64,000 nt of DNA from assembly GCA_047602125.1 (NCBI GenBank), contig JASGIB010000001.1:1364001-1428000 (forward strand), read 5' to 3'. This DNA is from Pseudoluteimonas sp047602125. Its GTDB lineage: Bacteria > Pseudomonadota > Gammaproteobacteria > Xanthomonadales > Xanthomonadaceae. Under the pieces are notes generated by a model, which searched no databases, was not told the origin of the DNA, and saw only the letters and a list, made by a program, of their open reading frames with translations. Each line of letters opens with the position of its first letter. The stretch's first letter is position 1. A program made the translations under genes and the position numbers. Of this stretch, positions 54,583 to 62,081 are shown one piece after another.

Positions 54583-55790
54583 GCGCGTGCCGCGCGATCG
54601 TAGGCGAAGCCGTTGCCGACCGCCTCGCGCGCCCATTCCAGCGCATCGAGCAGGCCATCGATTTCGGCATCAGTGTGCAATGCGGAGAAAGCGATGCGCA
54701 GGCGCGCCTGTCCTTCCGGAACCGTGGGCGGGCGGATCGCCGCGACCCAATGACCCTGCGCCTCCAGCGCCTGCGCGAACGCCAGCGCACGCGCGTCATC
54801 TCCGCAGGGCAACGGCTGGATCGGCGTGTCCGACGGCATCGGTTCGAAACCACGCTTGATCGCGCCTTCGCGGAAACGCGCGATGCCCGCGACCAGGCGA
54901 TCGCGTCGCCACTGGTCGCGACGCGCCAGCTTCACCGCCGCGAGCGAGGCCGCGGCCTGCGCCGGTGGAATCGCGGTGGTGTAGATGTAGGGCCGCGCGG
55001 TTTCGGCGAGGTGGCGCACGAGTTCCGCATCGCCGGCGACCACCGCGCCATAGCTGCCCAGCGCCTTGCCCAGCGTCACCAGTTGCAGCGGCACCGCATC
55101 GACGCCGAGGCCCGCGGCGGCGACGCTGCCGCGACCTTCGGGACCGAGCACACCGACGCCGTGCGCATCGTCGACGTACAGCAGCGCGCGTTGCGCGCGC
55201 GCGACCAGCGCGAGCTGCTTGAGCGGCGCGATGTCGCCATCCATCGAGAACACGCCGTCGGTGGCGAGCAGCGCCGCGCCGTCCGGCGAACCGCGCAACT
55301 GCCGCAACGCGCCTTCCGCATCGGCATGCGGATAGCGCCGCAGGCTGCAACCGGCGAGGCGCGCGGCATCGATCAGGCTGGCATGGTTGAGGCGGTCCTG
55401 CACGCAGACGTTGCCGTCCCCGAGCAGCGCCTGCATCACCGCGAGGTTGGCCATGAAGCCGCTGCCGAACAGCAACGCGGACGGCACGCCCAACCAATCC
55501 GCGATTTCGCGTTCCAGCGCGACGTGCGCGGCGTGGTGCCCGCAGACCAGGTGCGAGGCGACGCCACCGGCGCCCTCGCGCGAGGCCGTGTCCTGCAATG
55601 CGTTGACCACCGCGAAATGCTGCGAAAGCCCGAGGTAATCGTTGCCGCAGAATCCGGTGAGCCAGTGCCCGTCGATTTCGAAGCGCACGCCATCGCGGCG
55701 GGCGACGGTGCGCCGCACGCGCACGCGATCCCGCGCGGCGCGTTCGGAACGCGCGGCGGCGATGCGTTGGCGGAGATCGGTGCGGGCCAT
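54579..55790 (-). CDS. bioF: 8-amino-7-oxononanoate synthase
   Basis: A 403-residue PLP enzyme that condenses pimeloyl-ACP or -CoA with alanine. NDYLGLSQH, GVASHLVCGHHAAHVALE, LFGSGFMANLAV, DDAHGVGVLGPEGRG and the PLP lysine in TLGKALGSYGAVVAG are all present. Length is normal. It follows the GFA-type gene by 12 bases and overlaps bioH. Confidence 0.96.
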   Translation of the reverse strand: MARTDLRQRIAAARSERAARDRVRVRRTVARRDGVRFEIDGHWLTGFCGNDYLGLSQHFAVVNALQDTASREGAGGVASHLVCGHHAAHVALEREIADWLGVPSALLFGSGFMANLAVMQALLGDGNVCVQDRLNHASLIDAARLAGCSLRRYPHADAEGALRQLRGSPDGAALLATDGVFSMDGDIAPLKQLALVARAQRALLYVDDAHGVGVLGPEGRGSVAAAGLGVDAVPLQLVTLGKALGSYGAVVAGDAELVRHLAETARPYIYTTAIPPAQAAASLAAVKLARRDQWRRDRLVAGIARFREGAIKRGFEPMPSDTPIQPLPCGDDARALAFAQALEAQGHWVAAIRPPTVPEGQARLRIAFSALHTDAEIDGLLDALEWAREAVGNGFAYDRAARA

Positions 55791-55802
55791 GCGTTGCGTG
55801 CG

Positions 55803-56201
55803 TTACAGGTGGGCGGGGAATTCCGGAGTCTGCATCCGGTCGTGCATGCCATCGATGCGCACGACCGGGATTTGCGACAGCGTTTCCTCGTCCACGCCTT
55901 CGAGGCAACCGAGGTTCACGCCGATCATCTTGCCGATCGGCGTGTCGTTGCCGACGCCGAACACGCGCACGCCGCAGGTTCCGCAGAAGAAGTGGTGGTT
56001 CCTTTCGCCGGCGAACACGTATTTCACCAGCGCATCCTCGCCCTGCAGCAGGCGGAATTGCTCGGGCCGCGCCACCGCCGGCCAGAAGCGCGTGCGGCGG
56101 CAGATCGAGCAATTGCAGCGGAAGCTGGGCTGCTCGAGGTCGAGGTCGGCTTCGGCCACGACTTTCCCGCAATGGCAGCTGGCGCGATAGGTCCGCAGCA
56201 T
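55803..56201 (-). CDS. GFA/CENP-V-type zinc-binding protein
   Basis: A 132-residue cytoplasmic protein of the glutathione-dependent formaldehyde-activating (Gfa-like) family. Zinc ligands are in RASCHCGKVVAEA, FRCNCSICRRTRFW and FFCGTCGVRVFG, the standard pattern. It is embedded between bioB (1-base gap) and bioF (12-base gap), so it is expressed with biotin genes, although the family has no known biotin role. Confidence 0.88.
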   Translation of the reverse strand: MLRTYRASCHCGKVVAEADLDLEQPSFRCNCSICRRTRFWPAVARPEQFRLLQGEDALVKYVFAGERNHHFFCGTCGVRVFGVGNDTPIGKMIGVNLGCLEGVDEETLSQIPVVRIDGMHDRMQTPEFPAHL

Positions 56202-56202
56202 T

Positions 56203-57231
56203 TCAGGCCGCCGCGGTGATGCCGGCGTGCACCGTGGTCGAGCAGGCGTCGATGGCATCATCGACCGCCGACTCGACCCGCATCGGGCGCAGGCCGAGGC
56301 GTGCGAACAGCGCCATGTCGCGCTCGGTGTCCGGGTTGCCGGTGGTCAGCAGCTTCTCGCCGTAGAAGATGGAATTCGCGCCGGCGGCGAAGCACAGCGC
56401 CTGCAGCTCGTCGCTCATGCTTTCGCGCCCGGCCGACAGGCGGACCATCGACTTCGGCATCAGGATCCGCGCCACGGCAATCGTGCGCACGAACTCGAAC
56501 GGGTCGAGCAGCGTGGAGGTGTGCGCATCGCCCAGCGGCGTGCCTTCGACTTCGACGAGGCGGTTGATCGGCACCGAATCCGGATGCGCCGGCAGGTTCG
56601 CCAGCGCCTGCAGCAGGCCGGCGCGCTGCGAACGCGATTCGCCCATGCCGACGATGCCGCCGCAGCAGGTCTTCATGCCCGCGTCGCGCACGTGCGAGAG
56701 CGTGTCGAGGCGATCCTGGTACTCGCGGGTGTGGATGATCTCGCCGTAGAACTCCGGCGCGGTATCGAGGTTGTGGTTGTAGTAGTCGAGGCCGGCGTCG
56801 CGCAGCGCGTGCGCCTGTCCGTTCGACAGCATGCCGAGCGTGGCGCAGGTCTCGAGGCCGAGCGCCTTCACCTCGCGGATCATCGCCGCGACCTTGGGGA
56901 TGTCGCGGTCGTGCGGCGAACGCCAGGCCGCGCCCATGCAGAAGCGCGAGGCGCCGGCGGCCTTGGCCTGCTTCGCCTTCTCGACCACCGCTTCGGTCGA
57001 CATCAATTTCGTCGCCGCGACGCCGGTGTGGTAGCGCTGCGCCTGCGGACAGTAGGCGCAGTCCTCGGGGCAGCCGCCGGTCTTCACCGACAGCAGGGTC
57101 GAGACCTGCACCTCGGCCGGGTCGAAGTGCGCGCGATGCACGCTCGCTGCGCGATGCAGCAGCTCGGGGAACGGCAGTTCGAACAGGGCGAGGATTTCCC
57201 CGCGTTGCCAATCGTGGCGGAGCGACGTCAT
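56203..57231 (-). CDS. bioB: Biotin synthase
   Basis: A 342-residue radical SAM enzyme inserting sulfur into dethiobiotin. The 4Fe-4S cysteines are C54, C58 and C61 (CPEDCAYC), and later blocks GASRFCMGAAWRSP, NHNLDTAPEFYGEI, MKTCCGGIVGMGE and FFAGAN-like AAGANSIFYGEKLLTTGNP are diagnostic. It starts at the ATG at 57231 (GGGAATTCCG upstream) and heads the operon bioB-GFA-bioF-bioH-bioC. A BirA-like operator lies upstream. Confidence 0.97.
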   Translation of the reverse strand: MTSLRHDWQRGEILALFELPFPELLHRAASVHRAHFDPAEVQVSTLLSVKTGGCPEDCAYCPQAQRYHTGVAATKLMSTEAVVEKAKQAKAAGASRFCMGAAWRSPHDRDIPKVAAMIREVKALGLETCATLGMLSNGQAHALRDAGLDYYNHNLDTAPEFYGEIIHTREYQDRLDTLSHVRDAGMKTCCGGIVGMGESRSQRAGLLQALANLPAHPDSVPINRLVEVEGTPLGDAHTSTLLDPFEFVRTIAVARILMPKSMVRLSAGRESMSDELQALCFAAGANSIFYGEKLLTTGNPDTERDMALFARLGLRPMRVESAVDDAIDACSTTVHAGITAAA

Positions 57232-57270
57232 TTCGGAATTCCCTGACAGACAGGCCGGTGCAAGGCGGGC

Positions 57271-57299
57271 AGTCTGGAAAGCATGCCCGGGGCTGTCAA
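57271..57299 (-). promoter_or_regulatory. bioB promoter
   Basis: On the minus strand a perfect -35 TTGACA (57294-57299) and a -10 like CAGACT (57271-57276) are 17 bases apart; the start would be near 57264, giving a leader of about 33 nt to bioB. The -35 overlaps one half of the BirA-like operator. Confidence 0.7.
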
Positions 57300-58008
57300 C
57301 TTCACGACCATGGCGATGGTTGACGGCTGGTGCCGCGCGTGGCGCCGGGCCTGGCCCGCGCATTGCCTCGCCTGCGGCGGTCGCGGCGAGCCCGGCCGCG
57401 ACCTCTGCGCCGCCTGCCATGCCGGGTTGCCGTGGCTGCGCACCGCCTGCCCGCGCTGCGCCCTGCCCTTGCCCGCACCGGCTCCGGCCTGCGGCGAATG
57501 CCTCCGCAACCCACCCCCGCTGGATGCGGTGCGCGCGGCCTTCCTCTACGCGCCGCCACTGGACCGGCTGCTGCCGCGCTTCAAGTTCCATGGCGACCTC
57601 GCCGCCGGGCGCCTGCTCGCGGCCCTGATGCGCGAAACCGCGTCGCCCTTCCCACGCAATGCGGCCATCTTGCCGGTGCCGCTGCACCGCAGGCGATTGC
57701 GGATGCGCGGCTACGACCAGGCGCTGGAGCTGGCGAAACCGTTGGCCGTCGCTTGCGATCTTCCTTTGCGCGACGACCTCCTGCGTCGCGCCCGCGCCAC
57801 CGCCGCGCAATCGCGGCTGCACGCGGACCAGCGCAAGCGGAATCTGCGGAATGCCTTCCAAGTCGATGCATCGGCGCCGTTGCCGGCATGCGCCGTGCTC
57901 ATCGACGACGTGATGACCACCGGCGCCACCCTGCATGCGGCGGCGAAGGCGCTTCGTCGTGCCGGAGTTGAACGCGTGGAGGCGTGGGTGTGCGCGAGGG
58001 TGCCGTGA
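57283..58008 (+). CDS. comF: ComF family phosphoribosyltransferase-like protein
   Basis: A 241-residue protein of the competence-associated ComF family. The N-terminal zinc ribbon has CLACGG, DLCAACHAGLPW and CPRCALPLP; the C-terminal PRTase fold has ILPVPLHRRRLRMRGYDQALELA and the phosphate-binding VLIDDVMTTGATLHAAAKAL. In naturally competent bacteria it aids single-stranded DNA uptake. The start could be 57283 (GGAAAG upstream), 57310 or 57316; the later ones would leave the BirA-like site outside the protein. It diverges from bioB. Confidence 0.9.
   Translation: MPGAVNFTTMAMVDGWCRAWRRAWPAHCLACGGRGEPGRDLCAACHAGLPWLRTACPRCALPLPAPAPACGECLRNPPPLDAVRAAFLYAPPLDRLLPRFKFHGDLAAGRLLAALMRETASPFPRNAAILPVPLHRRRLRMRGYDQALELAKPLAVACDLPLRDDLLRRARATAAQSRLHADQRKRNLRNAFQVDASAPLPACAVLIDDVMTTGATLHAAAKALRRAGVERVEAWVCARVP
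57293..57326. promoter_or_regulatory. BirA-like biotin operator
   Basis: CTGTCAACT (57293-57301) and GGTTGACGG (57318-57326) form an inverted repeat with a 16-base spacer. The known BirA box is TTGTAAACC, a 14-16 base spacer and GGTTTACAA, so spacing and half-site symmetry agree with substitutions. Its left half covers the bioB -35. Repression by biotin-bound BirA is expected. The operator also falls within the first codons of the annotated comF frame. Confidence 0.6.
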
Positions 58009-58014
58009 GAACTC

Positions 58015-58035
58015 CCCCTCCTATCGAGAGAGGGG
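58015..58035. repeat. Degenerate hairpin repeat between comF and ubiA
   Basis: CCCCTC (58015-58020) and GAGGGG (58030-58035) with CTATCGAGA between resemble the hairpin repeat near glyQ (31508-31530). It lies in the 45-base gap between convergent genes and may serve as a terminator for both, although the T run is poor. Confidence 0.5.
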
Positions 58036-58053
58036 CGTAGGCGCGCTCGTGCA

Positions 58054-58962
58054 TCAGCCCTTCACCATCACGCTCACCGCGATGCCGGCGAACACGACCA
58101 TTCCCACCCAGTGATTGTGCAGGAACGCGCGGAAGCAGCCGTCGCGGTCGCGATGGCGCGCGCGGAAGAATTCCCACAGCACGAGAAGCAGCGCCACCCC
58201 CAATCCATACCAGTAGGGCGGGCCCAGGCCCGCCTGCCTTCCCGCCAATGCCAGCGCGGCGAACATGCCCGCGTACAGCACGCCCTGCGCGACGAGGTCC
58301 ATGTCGCCGAACAGGATCGCGGTCGATTTCGCGCCCATGCGCAGGTCGTCGTCGCGATCGACCATCGCATACCAGGTGTCGTAGGCGGTGGCCCAGAAAA
58401 TGTTCGCCACGTACAACAACCACGCCAGCGGCGGCACATGGCCCTGCACCGCGGCGAAGGCCATCGGGATGCCCCAGCCGAAGGCCATGCCCAGGTACAC
58501 TTGCGGCAGGTAGGTGTAACGCTTGAGGTAGGGATAGCTCGCGGCGAGGAACACGCCGACGAAACTCAGCAGCACCGTCAGCCGGTTGGTGGTGAGCACC
58601 AGCGCGAACGCGACCAGCATCAGCACCGCGAACACCGCCAGCGCCTCGCGTCCGGAGACCGCGCCGGTGGCGAGCGGCCGCGACCTGGTGCGTTCGACGT
58701 TCGGATCCAGCCAGCGGTCGGCGTAGTCGTTGATCACGCAGCCGGCCGAACGCGTCAGCCACACGCCGAGGGTGAACACCACGAGCGCGCCCCACGGCGG
58801 CATGCCGCCGGCCGCCAGCCACAGCGCCCACCACGTCGGCCACAGCAGCAGCAGCCAGCCGATGGGGCGATCGCCGCGCACCAGTTTCCAGTATTGGCCG
58901 AGCCGTTCGCGCCACGCGGGAACCGGCGCCGGGACGGGGGCGAAATCGCGTTCGTAGGGCAT
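58054..58962 (-). CDS. ubiA: 4-hydroxybenzoate polyprenyltransferase
   Basis: A 302-residue inner-membrane prenyltransferase of ubiquinone synthesis. Both Asp-rich motifs are present: NDYADRWLD (first) and DRDDD in YAMVDRDDDLRMG (second), with RPLATGAVS between them. Eight or nine hydrophobic segments fit UbiA. Length is normal. ATG at 58962 has only a weak ribosome site. Confidence 0.95.
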   Translation of the reverse strand: MPYERDFAPVPAPVPAWRERLGQYWKLVRGDRPIGWLLLLWPTWWALWLAAGGMPPWGALVVFTLGVWLTRSAGCVINDYADRWLDPNVERTRSRPLATGAVSGREALAVFAVLMLVAFALVLTTNRLTVLLSFVGVFLAASYPYLKRYTYLPQVYLGMAFGWGIPMAFAAVQGHVPPLAWLLYVANIFWATAYDTWYAMVDRDDDLRMGAKSTAILFGDMDLVAQGVLYAGMFAALALAGRQAGLGPPYWYGLGVALLLVLWEFFRARHRDRDGCFRAFLHNHWVGMVVFAGIAVSVMVKG

Positions 58963-59029
58963 GGCGGCAGGGTAGCAAGGGGGTTTCGGGTCGCGCCCCG
59001 CGCGTCGATCATGGACAATACGCGGCCCG

Positions 59030-59106
59030 GCGCCCGTAGCTCAGCCGGATAGAGTAGTGGCTTCCGAAGCCATTGGTCGGGGGTTCGAATCCCTCCGGGC
59101 GCGCCA
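59030..59106 (+). tRNA. tRNA-Arg (anticodon CCG)
   Basis: A 77-nt cloverleaf: acceptor GCGCCCG (59030-59036) pairs with CGGGCGC (59096-59102). The anticodon stem GTGGC/GCCAT holds the loop TTCCGAA with anticodon CCG. The T arm contains GGTTCGAATCC, and an encoded CCA (59104-59106) ends it. A possible -10 GACAAT lies ten bases upstream. Confidence 0.97.
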
Positions 59107-59194
59107 TATGCTTCAAGTGTCGGGATCGGGCCTCTCGATCCGGGCGCGCCATTTATACTTCCGTGAATTCGTGCCCTTCGGCCACAGGTGCAGC

Positions 59195-59713
59195 GTGCGC
59201 AACTACGACCTGGTCTTCCTCAAGCACTTCTCGATGGTCATCGCCTTCCTCTCGGCCGTGACCCTGGGCCTGATCCTGTTCGCCCACCACCTCAACGGCA
59301 TCATCCCGGCCGAAGTCTCGCCCGAAGCGGCGAAGCGCACCGAGGCGCGCATCGCCCCGACCGGCGCGGTCTATGCCGGCGCCACCGGCGCGGCACAGCA
59401 GGCGGCGGCGGTCGCGGCCGCTGCCGCGGCGGCGGCCTCGCAGGTCGCCTACGGCGGCACCAAGGACGGCGGCGTGATCTTCAACAACCTGTGCACCGGC
59501 TGCCACACCTCCGGCGCCGGCGGCGCGCCCACGCTGGACAAGTCGCACTGGACCGCGCGCATCGCCGAAGGCAAGGACACCCTGTACAAGCATGCGATCG
59601 AGGGCTACCACGGCCCCGATGGCGGGGTGATGCCGCCCAAGGGCGGCAACCCGGCGTTGACCGACGAGCAGGTCAAGGCCACGGTCGACTGGATCCTCGG
59701 CCAGCTCAAGTAA
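59195..59713 (+). CDS. Membrane-anchored c5-type cytochrome c
   Basis: A 172-residue electron carrier with an N-terminal membrane helix (about residues 12-33, FSMVIAFLSAVTLGLILFAHHL), an Ala-rich flexible linker (60-86) and one heme site C100-T-G-C103-H104, with the axial Met in GGVMPPKGG. It probably carries electrons to a terminal oxidase. The GTG at 59195 is chosen because an upstream reading would run through the tRNA. TATACT (59154-59159) is a likely -10. Confidence 0.88.
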   Translation: MRNYDLVFLKHFSMVIAFLSAVTLGLILFAHHLNGIIPAEVSPEAAKRTEARIAPTGAVYAGATGAAQQAAAVAAAAAAAASQVAYGGTKDGGVIFNNLCTGCHTSGAGGAPTLDKSHWTARIAEGKDTLYKHAIEGYHGPDGGVMPPKGGNPALTDEQVKATVDWILGQLK

Positions 59714-59736
59714 GCGCGGCGCAGCCGCATCGCCAC

Positions 59737-59763
59737 GAACGCCGCCCTCGGGCGGCGTTCGCG
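59737..59763 (+). terminator. Terminator-like hairpin after the cytochrome gene
   Basis: A perfect 10-bp stem, GAACGCCGCC (59737-59746) with GGCGGCGTTC (59751-59760), and a CTCG loop, 24 bases after the stop codon. It is followed by GCGTTT, a poor T run, so termination may be partial. Confidence 0.7.
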
Positions 59764-59803
59764 TTTGCGGGGGTGCGAACGGTCGCCCGGCTATCATCGC
59801 CGC

Positions 59804-60469
59804 ATGTCCCCGCCCCTTTTCCCCGACGTTTCCGGCGTCGTGTCGCTGCCGGGCCTCGCCGGTCCGCTCGAAGTCACCGTGGATCCGCCCGAAGCCGGCG
59901 CATCGGCACTGCCATTGCTTGCGGTCGTCTGCCACCCGCTGACCACCGAGGGCGGCACCCTGCACAACAAGGTGGTGACCATGGCCGCGCGCAGCCTGCG
60001 CGAGCTCGGCGCCACGACCGTGCGCTTCAACTTCCGCGGCGCCGGCAACTCGGGCGGCACCTACGATTCGGGCGTTGGCGAACTCGACGACCTGCGCGCC
60101 GTGGTCGCCTGGGCGCGCGCGGCGCGGCCCGGACATGCACTGTGGCTGGGCGGTTTCAGCTTCGGCGCCTACGTCAGCATCCGCGCATCCGCGGAACTGC
60201 AGCCGTCGTTGCTGCTGTCGATCGCGCCGCCGGCCGGGCGCTGGGATTTCGCCTCGATCCCGGCGCCGACCATGCCGTGGCTGGTGATCCAGGGCGAGGC
60301 CGACGAGATCGTCGATCCGCAAGCGGTGTACGCGTGGCTGGAGAAACTGGATCCGCCGCAGCTGGAACTGGTGCGCATGCCCGACACCTCTCACTTCTTC
60401 CATCGCAAGCTGATGGACCTGCGCGGCGCGATCAAGCAGGGCGTGCGGCCCTACCTGCCGGCCGCATGA
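59804..60469 (+). CDS. Alpha/beta-hydrolase (YfhR/OsmC-neighbour type)
   Basis: A 221-residue cytoplasmic hydrolase. VVCHPLTTEGGTLHNKVV and FNFRGAGNSGG are typical of the small alpha/beta hydrolases related to dienelactone hydrolase. The nucleophile is in GGFSFGAYVS, the acid in GEADEIVDP and the His in DTSHFFHRKL. The substrate is unknown. TATCAT (59792-59797) ends six bases before the ATG. The stop overlaps the zapE start (ATGA). Confidence 0.87.
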   Translation: MSPPLFPDVSGVVSLPGLAGPLEVTVDPPEAGASALPLLAVVCHPLTTEGGTLHNKVVTMAARSLRELGATTVRFNFRGAGNSGGTYDSGVGELDDLRAVVAWARAARPGHALWLGGFSFGAYVSIRASAELQPSLLLSIAPPAGRWDFASIPAPTMPWLVIQGEADEIVDPQAVYAWLEKLDPPQLELVRMPDTSHFFHRKLMDLRGAIKQGVRPYLPAA

Positions 60470-61551
60470 CGCCGTCGAACGCGTACGCCGCCGGCATCGC
60501 GCGCGGCGACTGGCAGGACGATCCCGCGCAACACCCGGCGCTGGCCGAACTCGACCGCATCCATGCCGCGCTCATCGCGATGCCGGAACGCGACGGGTTT
60601 TTCTCGAAATTCTTTTCGCGCAAGGACGACGATGCGATCCCGGGCCTGTACCTCTGGGGCGGCGTCGGTCGCGGCAAGACCTTCCTGATCGACCTGTTCT
60701 ACGACCAGGTCCCGATCGCGCAGAAGCGGCGCACGCATTTCCACCGCTTCATGCGCGAAGTGCACGAACGCCTGCGCGAACACGCCGGCGAACGCGACCC
60801 GCTGGCGATCATCGCGCGCGAATGGCGCGCCTCGCTGCGCGTTCTGGTGCTGGACGAATTCTTCGTCGGCGACATCGGCGACGCGATGCTGCTCGGGCGC
60901 CTGCTCGAACGCCTGTTCGACGAAGGCGTGGTGCTGGTGACGACGTCGAACACGCCGCCTCCGGAGCTGTACAAGGACGGCCTGCAGCGCGCGCGCTTCC
61001 TGCCCGCGATCGACGCGATCGAACGCCATTGCCACGTGCTCGAACTCGCCGGCGCCACCGATTACCGCCTGCGTGAACTGGTGCGTTCGCCGGTGTACCG
61101 CGCGCCGCTGGACGCCGGCTCGGACGCATGGCTGGAACAGCGCTGGCATGCGCTCGGCGGCGACGACGGCCACCGCGATGCCGGCATCGTCGTCGACGGC
61201 CGCCGCATCCCGGTGCGCGCGCGCAGCCGCGGGCTGGCCTGGTTCGATTTCGACGCATTGTGCGAAGGCCCGCGCGGCGCCGGCGACTACATCGAGGTCG
61301 CGCGCGAATTCCACACCGTGCTGCTCGGCGGCGTGCCGGTGTTCGACGACGAACGCAACGACGCCGCACGCCGCTTCATCACCCTGGTCGACGAGTTGTA
61401 CGACCGCCACGTCAACCTGGTCTGCACCGCCGACGCCGCGCCGGCCGTGCTGTACCGGGGCGAGCGCCTCGCCGCCGCGTTCGAACGTTGCGCCTCGCGC
61501 CTGACCGAAATGCAGTCGTCCGAGTATTTCGCGCACCAGCACCACGCCTGA
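60466..61551 (+). CDS. zapE: Cell division ATPase ZapE
   Basis: A 361-residue AAA-type ATPase (AFG1-like) associated with the Z ring. LYLWGGVGRGKTFLIDLFYD is the Walker A segment, VLVLDEFFVGDIGDAMLL the Walker B, and VTTSNTPPPELYKDGLQR a typical sensor region. It overlaps the upstream hydrolase gene by four bases, so both are translated from one mRNA. Confidence 0.95.
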   Translation: MTPSNAYAAGIARGDWQDDPAQHPALAELDRIHAALIAMPERDGFFSKFFSRKDDDAIPGLYLWGGVGRGKTFLIDLFYDQVPIAQKRRTHFHRFMREVHERLREHAGERDPLAIIAREWRASLRVLVLDEFFVGDIGDAMLLGRLLERLFDEGVVLVTTSNTPPPELYKDGLQRARFLPAIDAIERHCHVLELAGATDYRLRELVRSPVYRAPLDAGSDAWLEQRWHALGGDDGHRDAGIVVDGRRIPVRARSRGLAWFDFDALCEGPRGAGDYIEVAREFHTVLLGGVPVFDDERNDAARRFITLVDELYDRHVNLVCTADAAPAVLYRGERLAAAFERCASRLTEMQSSEYFAHQHHA

Positions 61552-61595
61552 GCCCGGGCGCGGGCTCCGGCCTGTTCAGCCGGGTTTTCCGCAAA

Positions 61596-61643
61596 CCCCG
61601 ATATTTCGCGTTGACGGTTCAGCCAGACCACACTATGTTGTGG
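61596..61643 (+). promoter_or_regulatory. nrdA promoter with tandem NrdR-like boxes
   Basis: Two 16-base sites resembling the NrdR box (acaCwAtATaTwGtgt) lie at 61596-61611 and 61628-61643. Their starts are 32 bases apart, the helical spacing seen in known nrd promoters. The second, CCACACTATGTTGTGG, is the better match; the first, around CGATATTTCG, is weaker. A -35 TTGACG (61611-61616) and a -10 TATGTT (61634-61639), 17 bases apart, overlap both boxes. NrdR would repress when dATP is plentiful. Confidence 0.65.
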
Positions 61644-61644
61644 C

Positions 61645-61898
61645 CGTCGGTTCCGGCGGCTTTGGCCAACGGATGAAAAGGGAAGCCGGTCGAATGCCGG
61701 CGCTGCCCCGCAGCGGTAGGTGGAAACGAACCCGTCAATGGCACTGGGGCGGTGGCCCCGGGAAGCGACGGGCTAGGCAAGAGCGAGAAGTGAGCGAAGA
61801 GAAGTGAGAAACGAGTAAGAGCGAAGGCTTCCGCTCACTCCTCACTCCTCTTCACTCGTTCCTCGCTCCAGGTCCACGAGCCCGAAGACCTGCCGACA
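61645..61898 (+). promoter_or_regulatory. Cobalamin (B12) riboswitch upstream of nrdA
   Basis: The conserved core is visible: GGAAGCCGGTCGAATGCCGG (61681-61700), CGCTGCCCCGCAGCGGTA just after (the B12 box area), and the 3' element CGAGCCCGAAGACCTGCC (61877-61894). A closing stem GTCGG (61646-61650) with CCGAC (61893-61897) is equivalent to P1 of the E. coli btuB element. A long variable arm (61781-61868) is inserted before the 3' element. Hairpins downstream (ATCTCC/GGAGAT and CCGCGCG/CGCGCGG) could be the expression platform. Bound cobalamin should lower nrdA expression. Confidence 0.9.
61781..61868. repeat. Purine/pyrimidine inverted repeat inside the riboswitch
   Basis: An 88-nt hairpin. 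The 5' arm is almost pure purine apart from T and C in GAGTGAG-like words (GAGCGAGAAGTGAGCGAAG...), and the 3' arm is its imperfect complement, ending TCGTTCCTCGCTC. Outer bases GAGCGAG (61781-61787) and CTCGCTC (61862-61868) pair perfectly. The words GAAGTGAG, GAGTGAAGAG and AAGAGAAGTGAG recur within and between arms, suggesting derivation from a dispersed GAGTGAAG-type repeat. Confidence 0.8.
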
Positions 61899-62081
61899 GC
61901 CGCGCGATGCACACCGCGCGGTGCCGGCCGAGGAATCTCCGGGGGGAGATGGCTGGTGCAGCAGGCCCGCCGTCGTTCCGTCCCGGCGCCTGCGACACCT
62001 CGCCTCCATCCTGCGCTTCCGACGCCATCCGCGCCTGCGGGGGAACAGGCCCGGATCGTGCGCCATGCATGGAGACGAGAG

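Noticed and set aside
58015..58035. A CRISPR-like or array repeat
   Set aside because: Only isolated hairpin repeats occur; there are no regularly spaced repeats or cas genes in the window.
59030..59152. A genomic island at the tRNA-Arg gene
   Set aside because: Only 31 bases separate the two direct repeats, and there is no integrase or foreign cargo.
61781..61868. The hairpin in the riboswitch as an intrinsic terminator
   Set aside because: No T run follows either arm on the plus strand, and conserved riboswitch sequence continues directly after it.
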